DNA of 64,000 bases, taken from contig JAETXT010000015.1 of assembly GCA_019188255.1 (NCBI GenBank), positions 496,001 to 560,000 of the forward strand, given 5' to 3'. A program made the position numbers and the translations under genes. Source of the DNA: Verticillium longisporum (Eukaryota > Ascomycota > Sordariomycetes > Glomerellales > Plectosphaerellaceae). The notes under the pieces are model-generated. The model made no database searches. It had not been told where the DNA came from and worked only from the letters and a program-made list of their open reading frames with translations. Below, in pieces: positions 24,237 through 34,654 of this stretch (position 1 is its first letter; the number at the start of each line of letters is the position of its first letter).

Positions 24237-24900
24237 ATCACTGTCCGAACACAGTGCCTGTACAAACACGATAGCAGTACTCATGAAGTCTGCTCGGTTC
24301 TGATATCGCTCTTCTCGTATATCCTTTAATACTCACCACCTTGTAATGTACGTTGGCGGCTGTGTTTCCTTCTTGTCATGACGCTTCTCTCTTCCAAACA
24401 CCACCCTCCTGCCCTATTCCCCCCCTCCCCGTGTGGTCCGCCTTGCTCTGCTCCCATCTCGAATCAACAATCCTGCATGTGCTTGTGGGAGGTTCCACGA
24501 GTCTCATCCGTTGGGCTGGATCGTGCCAGCCACGACATCGCTCCGACCCGTCAAACACAACCGGCCCACACCCCAGTTGCTTCTCGCAGTGTCACAGTCC
24601 TTCCAGCCTGGTCATCCATCGCCGCCATCTCTGTGCCTGTCAGACAGGAGCTAACCTTTGGGCTCGTTTTCCCGCGCAGTGCCGCTTGGCCTTCTCTCGA
24701 TTCCTCCGGCAAACAACAGGAGCGTTGTGTCAACCTCGAGACCCATACTCGAGAGCTGGTCGCTCTTCCAACAAAGTGACCCGTGCTCGCCATTCATTCC
24801 TCGAGAGCATCTGTCACCTCGCCACGCGATTTTGCAGCTCGACCGCACAATCCTTGTCTCCTACTGATCCGTATAGGATTGACGTGGAACATCATTCTTC

Positions 24901-27900
24901 ATGCCTAGATTCTCCGTCGGTTTCGGTAGGCGGAAGTCCGCCGCCGCCGAAGACGTTTTCCAGAATGTCGAAGTGGCCTCCAACGAACCATCGTCATTCC
25001 GAGTGCTCGAAAGAACAGATGTGGCAGCGGGCAAGTCGTTTGACGGTGGTGTGAGGATGGGCATGGGCCGGGCGACGACCAGCATGGTTTATCAGAAGCC
25101 GAACTTGTCGCAGAGCTCCGTCGAGGACAATATGTTTGCTGACCTCAAACCATCGAACCGGTATGTTGCTGGCTTTCTTTTTTTGTCTCCTCCAGTACCC
25201 GCTGCGTCATTCCATTCCTTGTCCAGAGACGTCTGTCCTCCCTGGCCAGATTTAACTACACCGAACAAACCTTGACGGCATGTGTGTCTCGGCCAGATCG
25301 TGTCCCCCCCTGTCCGCCATCCTGACAGGGATGTTCTTATTGCCTGGCTTTTTTAGACTGACTCAGCTTAAGGGGCAGTGGGTCATCCAATACGACCAAA
25401 ACAGCTTCGACGGACGCATCGTCGCGCCATAGTAACGTTTCTACTGCACCCTCTTCAGCCGACTTCGCTCAACAAGGCCATCACGAAGAATGGAAAGGTG
25501 CATCTAAAAAGTCACAAGGCGACATGGCTGGCCCAGCTCCTCCCAAGTCCGGCTCACGAGGCTTTCTCGATCGAGCAGGCCGGACGTTCTCGTTTGGCGG
25601 TCAGAAGAAGAACCTGCCCCCCGTCCCTTCCGTTGATGATCACCCGCTGCCCGTTCCACCAAATCAAGAGCACGATGGACTGAGCGGCCGCCCCCGGGGA
25701 TTGACTTCATCCACTTCCAGCACAGCGACCCCTCCCAGAATACACGAAGACCAAGATTTTTCTCTTGACATGGGCAGCGACTTTGGGCAGATGTTCGACA
25801 ATAAATTCAAACGAAACAGCGCCATGACCCTACGAGCCATGTCACAAGACGATGCTCACAAGATCGCTCAGAGCGGCAACCATCATTCACAGAACCAGAA
25901 CCGTGCCAGCCAGTTGGTGCCGGCTCCCATTCAGATTGACAAGACGGCCAAGGTCGAGGCTTCGCCTTACTCTTGGAGCAGCCAACACTCCAACGACAAC
26001 CTCCTCAATGCCAACTCTACTCAGGGCTCTCCCCTCTTCGACCAAGTGCCGCCGCCAGTACCTCGCCATCATTCTCCCCACAGCTACGCGCCGACAAAGA
26101 GGCCGTCGGACATCATCGAGGATGAGGATGCCAACCTGCTCAAGGACTCAATGGCCGCCAGCCGCTTCCTTGGCACCAGTCCCAACCTTGCTGCGCCGTC
26201 TTCGCAGCAACCGAGAAACTACAGACAACCTGAAAGCACCTCGAGCTGGAGGAATTCTGCGCCAGAGAAGAAGGCGGGTGAAGACAACATGTTCGAGGGA
26301 AGCCTGGCACACTCTTCACGTGTCGCCAGCCGCTACGTCTCTCGAGCCCCCAGCCCCCACGTAATAAGGTCATGACGCCCGCTCAATTCGAAAGGTATAG
26401 GCAAGACAAGGAACGACAGAACAGCGGAGGCCCTGTCAATAAGTCGCCGGTGGAACAGCAGGACGACGACGAGGATAATTACGAGGACGACGAGGACGAT
26501 ATCGAGAAGGCGAAACAAGCCGCGAAGCAACGCAGGAAGCAAGAGGCTCACATGACTGTCTACCGGCAACAGATGATGAAGGTCACAGGTGAAGCCGCTA
26601 ACCCCCTGCCTTCGCGCCCTAACATCAGCACCTCGCTGAGTACGCCAAACCTGGGCAGCCTCGCTCCGCCACTAGGACACACCCCTGGGACCTCTGACGA
26701 GGATGAGGATGAGGAGGTCCCGCTGGCCATCCTCGCTGCCCATGGGTTTCCCAGCAAAGCCAGGGCTCCCAGCCGCATGAGCCACATGGCATCGAACCCA
26801 GATATTCGTGCGTCCATGATGCAAATGCCCCAACAAGGCAGGCCAGGCTCCAGCATGGGCGATCCTTCTGCCGCCCGCAAGGGAGGTCACCTGCCCGCCT
26901 TTGCCAGAAAGCTCCCCCAGGACCCGTTTGTGGGTGCCGGTCTTGTCAACGGACCACCTCGCGAGTCGATGAACTTCTCGGGAGGCGCGCCGGCGCCCCA
27001 ATCGCCCGGAGCTCTGCCGCCTGGAGGACTTGTTGGCGTGATTGCCAGCGAAGAGCGTTCTCGCGCCATGCGACGTGGTAGCCCGCATGTGGATGCGCAC
27101 CACTTCGCCGGAGGCCAGCAGAACGGATTCCCTGGAGGCGGATTTGACCCTCTAGCAGGTATCCCCCCTCAGATGATGTATGGCATGCCACAGATGCCTC
27201 AGCAAATCTCAGTTGGCGAGCAGGCCCAGGTCCACATGACCCAGCAGATGCAGCAGTTCATGCAGATGCAGATGCAGTTCATGCAGATGATGGCCAGCAA
27301 CCAAGCGAATGGCGGCCGCCCCATGAGCCACATGCCTACGCCTTCGGAAATGGGCGGCTCTCGCCAGTCCTTTTTGGGCGATGGCATGTCACCAATGATG
27401 ATGGAACCACCTCAAATGGGGCTCGACCCCCGCATGCGAACAATGAGCATGGTGCAGCCCAGCTCCGACTCGTGGATTCAGCCTGGCGCCGGCGGCTATG
27501 CGCCGTCGATCCACGCGCAAGGCGCAGGGTATGCTCCCTCGATCGCCCCCTCGGAGCGCAGCAACATCGGCTTACCCGGCCGCTACAGGCCCGTCTCACA
27601 TGCCCCGCAAGTTCCCGCTCACGGCCAGAGTCAGGGCTCCGTATACGACTTCCAATCGAACCCCGCCCGCACGTCGACCATGTCCGGCGCCATCAGCGGA
27701 TGGGATCAGACCACGATGAAGGCGCTGCAGGGAAAGACGCCCTCGCCGCCGCTGCCGCAGACGAGCACGCTCCGCAAGGTGGAGGATGACGATGATGACG
27801 ACGAGGGCTGGGAGGCCATGAAGGCCAAGCGTGAGAAGAAGCGCTCCATGTGGCGGTCGAAGAAGTCGATGGGCAGCGAACTCGGCGCCTTCATCTCGTG

Positions 27901-27901
27901 A
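24901..27901 (+). CDS. Conserved fungal low-complexity protein of unknown function, one apparent frameshift
   Basis: Exon 24901-25160 and exon 25373-27901 flank a 212-nt intron whose splicing gives NRGSGSSNTTKTAS. Corrected length is 929 residues. I recognise no enzymatic domain. The N-terminus MPRFSVGFGRRKSAA is basic. Two related motifs, VEDNMFADL (about 75) and EDNMFEGSLAHSSRVASRYV (about 390), bracket a disordered Ser/Pro region. A charged, probably helical segment (MTPAQFERYRQDKERQ, then DDDEDNYEDDEDDIEKAKQA) follows, then a Met/Gln-rich run (MTQQMQQFMQMQMQFMQMM) and an acidic-basic tail ending in a KREKKRSMWRSKKS block. Composition suggests a scaffold or cortical protein, but that is a guess. 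The frame slips at C5 26354-26358 (SRAPSP to RNKVMTPAQF); one extra C joins both parts. RIB4 is convergent downstream. Confidence 0.8.
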
Positions 27902-28489
27902 GAATCTCCTCTCAGATCTGTCGGCGTATTATATCAATAGCGGAGCGGGTTGTTTATTTTGCGGGTCTTCTTTTGACTTTGGAGGGGAAAGAGTGTCAGC
28001 GGGGGCAAGAAGCGGCCAAGGAATATCTCATCCGGAGGGCAATCGGTAGCAGCCGCCACCTGCTCCCACAGGACCTGTACGTGTATTGGGATTTATTGGA
28101 TAAGGAATTGACGGCTGATTGAAGCTGTTGGATCTCTCCTGGGCTGGTGACGGACGCTGGTGAAGACAAAATCCGAAGAAGTGAGATGTCAGTGGGAAAA
28201 AGATTTGGTCATGATAGATAGACGCATCTTCCACGCAGTAATTCACCTAATGTTCAGATACCACCAATTCGATGTATACTGCGGGTTCGAGCTTTCTTGC
28301 ATGGGGTTTTTTTTTCATTTATTCTTTCGCAATATCCTTTTGAACTAGTGTCAAGATTTATCCCTCACATCATGGTCGTTGTTGTTGTTGTTGACCGCCT
28401 GGGCGCAACGGCTCGTCCGGGTCATGTTCCAACAACCACACCTCTTTCCAACCACAACCCGCCCTTCATCCTCGTGTGCGATGTGTAGT
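27902..28489. other. Convergent 3' interval
   Basis: These 588 nt separate the stop codons of the 929-aa gene (plus) and RIB4 (minus). A GTT trinucleotide run lies near 28376-28392 and a T-rich tract near 28308-28322. It is probably 3' UTR; no gene is seen. Confidence 0.5.
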
Positions 28490-29268
28490 CTACTCAATCT
28501 TGCCCGAGGCCCACGCCTTGCGCTTGACGCCCAGCTCGACGGCCGCGAGGCCCCAGTCGTCGCCGTGGTTGTGGCCGTCCGGCGTCAGGCCGGCGCGGGC
28601 CTTGGCCTGCTCGTCGTTGAGAACGGTGAGGATGCCGAGGATGACGGGGACGCCCGTGTCGAGCTGTACGCGCATGAGGCCGTGGACGGCGGCGTCGGCA
28701 ATGTACTCAAAGTGCATCGTCTCGCCCTTGATGAGCACGCCAATGGCGATGATGGCGTCAAAGGGCCCGCCCGAGGCGCCGTCGGTCGAGGCCGAGAGGG
28801 AGGTCAGGTCCGTGGTCGAGGAGGCGAGGAGGTCGCCGGCCGAGCCGGCGCCTGAGGTCGAGGACTGGACTTGGGAGGCGGCGAAGAGTCTGGTGGCTGC
28901 TTGTCAGCCTGGCTTCTTGTTTTTCCCCTTGCTTCCTCTTCGATGGAGATAATAACGGTTCGGAGGGGAGGTAGGAGGCCGATGGCGCGCGGCATCGCCG
29001 GCAGAAGCGGGGTGGAGGGTACGAGAACAGGAGCGAAGCAGCACCAACAGAAGGAGGACACGCACCTTTGCACGGCGATGGGGAGCTCCCAGGACCCGGG
29101 CACAGACTGGATGACAATGTTGGACTCTTTGACGCCGCAGCCGAGGAGCTTGTCCTTGGCGCCCTTCACAAGGGGCTCGATGATCGAGGCGTTCCAGCGG
29201 GCGTGGACGATGCCGATGCGCAGCGCGCTGCCCTCGTGCTCCTGGGGGGTGGGGCCCTTGATCGACAT
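28490..29268 (-). CDS. RIB4: 6,7-dimethyl-8-ribityllumazine synthase
   Basis: This is the penultimate enzyme of riboflavin synthesis; it condenses 5-amino-6-ribitylamino-uracil with 3,4-dihydroxy-2-butanone 4-phosphate. Two exons (29268-29066 and 28889-28490) flank a 176-nt intron and encode 200 residues. Family motifs are IGIVHARWN near the N-terminus, [32 protein letters not shown] (with the catalytic His region) and [22 protein letters not shown] Ser/Ala/Gly-rich insert of about 35 residues ([16 protein letters not shown] and on) sits before [11 protein letters not shown], longer than in bacterial enzymes and usual for fungi. The frame is intact. It diverges from the MutL gene, with about 540 nt between starts. 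A run of 11 guanines lies just upstream of the start, in the leader. Confidence 0.96.
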
Positions 29269-29808
29269 GGCGTTGTGGGGGGGGGGGCGGCGGCGGTGGT
29301 GGTGGTACTGGTAGAGAGAAGAGTGATGCAGCTGGGAAGCGCTCAGGTTGAGATGATCGAGAGCTTGGTTGGTAAGTGTTGTGCATCGACGCGGGGCAAT
29401 AGCTCGGGGACTCGTTGGGGTTTGGTGTGCCGCGGGGTACTGAGTCAACTGCAGATGGCGTCAGCTGTGAAAAGCCGCCAGGGTAGGTCGCACTTGGCTT
29501 CGGGTCCGACACAAGGAGCGGGTAGGTGCACCCAAGGTCCATTCTCACATGTGTTCAGAGCATGTTTGGGAAAGAGAAGCGTCGTGGGAGCTCTTTCCTT
29601 CCAGGTCTCATCAATACATTAATGAGGCATGAGGCACCTTCGCCTTGGTTGCCTTTACCATGTCTTGCAAAAATAATCTTGCTGCCTCATCCCACACACA
29701 ACACCATCGGCATGATGTTGTGTTAGTCTTGTCAAAGTCTTATGTTCATCTAGAAGCCGGTCCGAGTCATATCACTACCACTGGCCGTGCGCTGCCGGCA
29801 CACTCACC
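29269..29808. promoter_or_regulatory. Shared divergent promoter interval RIB4/MLH2-like
   Basis: This 540-nt interval between opposed start codons contains a G11 run at 29277-29287 followed by GGC/GGT repeats in the RIB4 leader. No exact known regulatory element stands out. No gene is visible. Confidence 0.5.
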
Positions 29809-32787
29809 ATGTCTATCACCCGTCTCCCCGACGCCGCCACCCGTCAACTGTGTGCCACGCTCGTTCTGGTTTCTCCCTCTTCCGCTGTCAAAGAACTACT
29901 TGATAACGCACTTGATGCAGGGGCCACTGCGGTCGAAGTGCTCATATCTGCCAATACCCTCGGTAAAATTCAAGTCCGTGACAATGGCCACGGCATAGCA
30001 CCAGAAGATATCAAGTGTGTGGGCCGCCCTGGCCATACAAGCAAGCTCCGGACTTTCGAGGAACTGCGATTCAAAGGTGGCCAGACTTTGGGCTTTCGAG
30101 GAAACGCATTGTCAAGTGCAGCCTGCGTCTCCCAAGTCATCATCACCACGAGAACAGCACAAGACAAGGTCGCAAGCTCCTTCATATTGGGCTCCTCCTC
30201 GGCCGATTCCGCAGTACCCAAGACTGTTTCGGCCCCCGTGGGTACTACGGTCGAGCTGAACAATTTATACAGCGATTTTCCTGTCCGTCGAAAGGTGTTC
30301 TTCAAAGAAGCCCCAAAGTCGATCGCCAGCATCAAGACCCTACTGCAGGCTTACGCCCTGGCAAGACCAGAGACAAAACTAACATTCAAGGTCCTTGGTG
30401 ACGAGAAGTCTGCATGGTCGTATGCACCCCGCGAGAGGCCCAATCCGCGGGAAGCTGCACTCCAGATGTTTGGCGTGAGCTTGGCTAACCAGTACGTTGA
30501 GAGGACCATCTCGACAGAGCTACTGGACTCGACAGCATCAACAACCGTGCCTCCCAATAAGGGAGAGAATAACGAGTCCGGTCTCGATAGCATTACTATT
30601 CGAGCACTTGTGCCGAAACTTGATGCAGATCATGCAAATATAGCTGGCAAAGGCGCCTACGTCTCTGTCGACTCCCGACCAATGGGTAGAGATAGGGGCA
30701 TTTTTAAAAAGTTAGTCAAGATCATCAACAATTTCTTCCAAACGGCGAGCAACTGCACGACAAAAGATTTGTTCCTATACGTAGATATAAAATGTGCGGC
30801 AGGAATCTACGACCTCAACATCTCGCCTGCCGAAGATGAAGTGGCTTTCATGAGCGAGCAGACGGTCCTCGACCTCATCAACAATTTGTGCCTCGATTTG
30901 TACACCCCTCACGAAGATTCAAGAGACAACAAATCGCCGAACCAAACAGAATGTTCGCGCTACTCACCGATGCTGGTTCTGTCACAAAAGAATACGAGGG
31001 AAAGGCTTGGTGCAAGCTACAATAACCTGCGGACCCCTGAAAGTTCCCTCCTTGCGGACGAATACGAGATGGATCTCGAGGACCACGAAAGGCTCCAGCA
31101 AGCTGTGGACAGCACACTCCCGAATGCCTCAGGTACCCTGCCCAAGGGCTGTTCTGGTGCTGCTGTTGTCATTGATGATGGTAAGAGCCTGGACTCGAAT
31201 TTCGTCGAGCTTAACATGAATTCGAGGGCTTCTGTGCCAGTAGTTTCCGGAACTGATCCCGCCTTTGAAGACGAAAACCCAGCCAGGGAACAAAACTCAC
31301 GCACGATCAGCAATAACCACAGGGCATGCCAAATTCCCCTCCGATATACACAGGTTAACACAGCGAGGACTCGCACATTGAGCGGTGAAGGGAAGCATAG
31401 CATGCTTACACTGAGCTCCTGGGACGACGAAGACAGTCAAACACAAGGCTCTACCGCCAATTTTCCGAACATTGGTCTAAGAACACCCTGGACCATTGCA
31501 AAAGCCGCGGCGACATGTTTTCCAGCAGAACGAGCAGTGTGTGATGTTCACGATAACGAAGGTCGCCTATCCCAGGCTATGTCAGGGACAAGAAACGGCA
31601 CGAGGGTGGAGGCGCCGGCCATACACAACCTCGCTACAGACAAAGGATACGTGAGCCCCCTGCTTCAACAGGACTTGGGCGTGGGCAGGATCGACCCTGT
31701 GTCGAACCGGTGCCATTCCCCGTACAGTTTGATCCAATCGGCCAACGGGAGCAAGACTGATGTTGCCGCCGAGGCCCGCCGTACATGTATCCCTTCTGAC
31801 CAGGACCCCGATGTGCCCTTGTCACTCACAAAAAGGAATGATCGCAACCAGCTTTCGTATCTCCAGTCGCCTGAGGCAAGCCCTAGGGAACCTCGAAGCT
31901 ATCATGAGCGGATGCATCTTGACAGCCCACGTTTGACCCTAGGGAACCTTGAGAAGTCACCGCGTCCTGACCTGAATCGTCTGCCGAGAACACCCCTGGC
32001 AACGATGTCTTCCAGGAAGCCCGCAATAACGCGCCATAGCAACTCGTTGCAACCCCCTCAAGAAGTGACTCGGGGTTCTGAGGCGCGGGGATGCACATCG
32101 CCGAGATGGGGGCATCATACGAGCCAGAGCAGACAAAACGATGAGCTCAGTCATGAACACACCCACAGCCGGCGTGACGTTCGGGATTTCATGCGAATCC
32201 TAGATGGTGAAACGAGTTGCAATAGCGACACTGAGATGCTATTCGAGGGACATCATAGAGAGGAAACTGACACACCACAAGGAATGGAGGTTCCGCAGTC
32301 GCTTCGCCGAGTGAGTTTGCCGAGGGGCCGTGAATCCAGCTATCACTGTCGAGCGAGCAACCATGCGGTTGCTCGCCACAACTCAGGTGGTTCAGGGTTA
32401 CGCCAAACTCTGCCACAGAGGGCTAGGAACAGCGTCATGATGGAGGCTGATCCCCGGCGGTACCTGGTCAAGAGACAACGGTCCATGGCGTTATCCGGTC
32501 GCAAGACGCCGAGGAGACTTCAATCAGATCGGTTGCCACTCGAGACCACGACCGAGAACGCGGCCAGTTTGCAGCTACAAGCAAAGGCACTCAACTTGGA
32601 GGCCCTGGCTCAAGACATAACCGATTTAGAACCTGTCGACTCATACCTCACGCAGGGCGATATCGAGTTTGGGCTGCCCAGAACACAAGCGGAGAAGGCG
32701 TACATCGAGCATAGACTTCGAGAGGTGGTCGCAGACTGGCTGCAGTGTGCTTATGGGACCGAGATGCAGCTAGAGTTGAATCTGTAG
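29809..32787 (+). CDS. MLH2: MutL-family mismatch repair protein, probably Mlh2 (PMS1-type)
   Basis: An intronless frame encodes 992 residues. The N-terminal GHKL ATPase shows its three motifs: KELLDNALDAG (about 28-38, with the catalytic Glu and Asn), VRDNGHGI (about 56-63) and GQTLGFRGNALSS (about 91-103), followed by the MutL transducer fold (VGTTVELNNLYSDFPVRRK). A long disordered region (about 370-900) rich in Ser, Arg and Pro separates this from a short conserved tail (SYLTQGDIEFGLPRTQAEKA and on) that ends in a short MLH1-interaction-like segment. I see no endonuclease motif of the DQHAxxER type, which argues against yeast Pms1 and Mlh3 and for Mlh2, a non-nuclease partner of Mlh1. The MutL family assignment is firm; Mlh2 is less certain. 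The frame is intact. Confidence 0.85.
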   Translation: MSITRLPDAATRQLCATLVLVSPSSAVKELLDNALDAGATAVEVLISANTLGKIQVRDNGHGIAPEDIKCVGRPGHTSKLRTFEELRFKGGQTLGFRGNALSSAACVSQVIITTRTAQDKVASSFILGSSSADSAVPKTVSAPVGTTVELNNLYSDFPVRRKVFFKEAPKSIASIKTLLQAYALARPETKLTFKVLGDEKSAWSYAPRERPNPREAALQMFGVSLANQYVERTISTELLDSTASTTVPPNKGENNESGLDSITIRALVPKLDADHANIAGKGAYVSVDSRPMGRDRGIFKKLVKIINNFFQTASNCTTKDLFLYVDIKCAAGIYDLNISPAEDEVAFMSEQTVLDLINNLCLDLYTPHEDSRDNKSPNQTECSRYSPMLVLSQKNTRERLGASYNNLRTPESSLLADEYEMDLEDHERLQQAVDSTLPNASGTLPKGCSGAAVVIDDGKSLDSNFVELNMNSRASVPVVSGTDPAFEDENPAREQNSRTISNNHRACQIPLRYTQVNTARTRTLSGEGKHSMLTLSSWDDEDSQTQGSTANFPNIGLRTPWTIAKAAATCFPAERAVCDVHDNEGRLSQAMSGTRNGTRVEAPAIHNLATDKGYVSPLLQQDLGVGRIDPVSNRCHSPYSLIQSANGSKTDVAAEARRTCIPSDQDPDVPLSLTKRNDRNQLSYLQSPEASPREPRSYHERMHLDSPRLTLGNLEKSPRPDLNRLPRTPLATMSSRKPAITRHSNSLQPPQEVTRGSEARGCTSPRWGHHTSQSRQNDELSHEHTHSRRDVRDFMRILDGETSCNSDTEMLFEGHHREETDTPQGMEVPQSLRRVSLPRGRESSYHCRASNHAVARHNSGGSGLRQTLPQRARNSVMMEADPRRYLVKRQRSMALSGRKTPRRLQSDRLPLETTTENAASLQLQAKALNLEALAQDITDLEPVDSYLTQGDIEFGLPRTQAEKAYIEHRLREVVADWLQCAYGTEMQLELNL

Positions 32788-34654
32788 TTAGCTATGTGCG
32801 TCTTTCTTGAGAGGAGACGTATAGCTGGCTGCCGTTCTGTGGTAAAGAAATACTAGCTTGCACGTGTGTTACGTATTCAGTGGACTGTAGAAAGTGGCTT
32901 TGTGATGCGCTGTTTTGACAGCGTCGAGACAGCCAGATTCCTGGGCAGAAAGATGATGCAATAGAACTTCTGTCACCAGACTTTTTGTATGTTTGGTGTG
33001 GACCAAGTGATTGGAGGCTTTCCGCTCTGAAACGTTGAGCGCCAGACTTTTCCCGTGGACGATTGACGTGGGATGCTGGAATAGGGGGTCGTGAGGATGG
33101 TTGCCTAGCGAGCGCGCGACGTCAGGGCGCCGCCCGTCAAAGACCGAGTGAGTGGTGGCCAACAAACCTATGGAACCTCAACAGCCACGGCGTAAGAAAC
33201 GGGGAGTTTTCCTTAAAATAGCGGCCACTAGAAGAGGGCCGATCGACACGAGAATGGGCAATTATCATCTTGGTGCCACGGTCGATCCCCACAGGGAGTG
33301 GGCGTTTGGTGGCTCGTATTCAGGCAGGGGCGGAGAGTAGGTGCCAGCGGGCGGAATTCTTGCTCGAGGTTGGGCGAGGCGGAGTCGCGTCAAGAGTAGC
33401 TCATGCGGGTATGATGATGGGCATTAACGTCTGGCGCTATGACTCTGTCGGCCTGTCAGCCCGCGGCCTCGGTTCCATGGAGGGTCTACGTAGGTCTGTC
33501 ATAGGGCAGAAGGGGTTCATCAATGCTTAAGTGTCACTGACGTGTGTACAGTATATGTGACGGGTCAGGGTTGGGTGGGCAATTGATCGAGCAATGATGC
33601 ACTGTATGGACAATTTTAGAAAAGGACGGGACCAGAGACACAGAAACAGGACCAACCCCTTCTCTTCAGTCCGTTTTTTTTTTTTTTTTCAGGTCAACAT
33701 GACGCTGGGTGCGTTGGTAGGCGATGCGTACGTGGGTGCTTGTACATGGTAGTAGGCCCACGCGGTTTAAACGGTGAGGTGCCTGCGTTGTGTGGACTGG
33801 CCAGTGGGAAGGCGCCCGACGCCCATGATAAATCAAGGCCAGTGATGCCAGCGCTAGCGCGTGTCGGGCCTAGAGCATACACCTCAGCCTCCCTGAGGAC
33901 TGAGCATCGCACGAGGTGATACGAAGGCGCAGAGCGCAGACTTCCACCACCAGCTCACCCCCTGTAGGCACGTCTGGCACGCACCTGTAGGGGCCCCTCG
34001 CCGCAGGGCAGTGGAAGGACAAGGAGCCTACTGTACTATGTACATGTAGCAGGCAGCCTGGCTGGTGGTGGGCGGGCTCAGCTGTGGTGGAGAACAGGTC
34101 TCGTCCGGATCAAATCCCAACCGGGCGTACCATGTACTGTACCACGCCCCATTTTCCCATTGCACCGTCGTCGTTTCCCATCCTCACCTCAACTCGTCAC
34201 CCCACCAGCGCCAGCTGCATTCGTCGTCTCGTCCTTGCGCCCCCTGCGCCCGCCCCCCCCTGCACAATCAGCTTCTGCCGCGTCGAGTTGTTGTGCCTCT
34301 GGACGCTACCAGTACACTACTTGACCTTACCTTGCCTGTAGACAATTCTTGCAGTGCAACGCGGTTCCATAGGCAGACAGGCGCCTCTTGACTTTCGTTT
34401 CTTTTTTGTCGTTTCAACATCCATCCTCGATTCGCTTCGTCCCTCCCGCCATCAAAGACACGACGTCTCCGACAGGCAAACGTTCTTCAGCAACACGACG
34501 ATCCCCTGATCCTATCGAGCTGTCTGTCGCACACGAGATCAACATGTTGCCGAGGCCCTAAGAGACATTCGTGAGGGTTTCCGATTCCGACTCTGCTTCC
34601 CACGGGGGGACGCCCACCGCCGACAACTCGCACTTCTCGTCCACCGGTCGGATT
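32788..34654. other. Intergenic region upstream of the TRP-like gene
   Basis: No supported gene. A T17 run lies at 33674-33690, and GTACAT-type words occur near 33740 and 34036. From about 34140 to 34480 the plus strand is strongly pyrimidine-rich, typical of promoters and leaders of highly transcribed fungal genes, and precedes the channel gene. The left part is the 3' flank of the MutL gene. Confidence 0.5.

Larger units (their letters stand above)
16649..24900. other. 8.2-kb region without recognisable genes
   Basis: Open frames here are short, overlap each other on both strands and show no domain or splice chain. The stretch holds several GGTACC/TAGGTA clusters (about 19466-19485, 19750-19775, 23683-23706, 23745-23762), two runs of 13 guanines, A-rich stretches near 20811-20850 and a GACC microsatellite. 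The last kilobase, from about 23.8 kb, is strongly pyrimidine-rich and reads as promoter and leader of the gene starting at 24901. Composition is not AT-rich, so this is not a typical RIP-degraded transposon island. It could hold non-coding transcripts or fast-evolving genes I cannot recognise. Confidence 0.45.
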
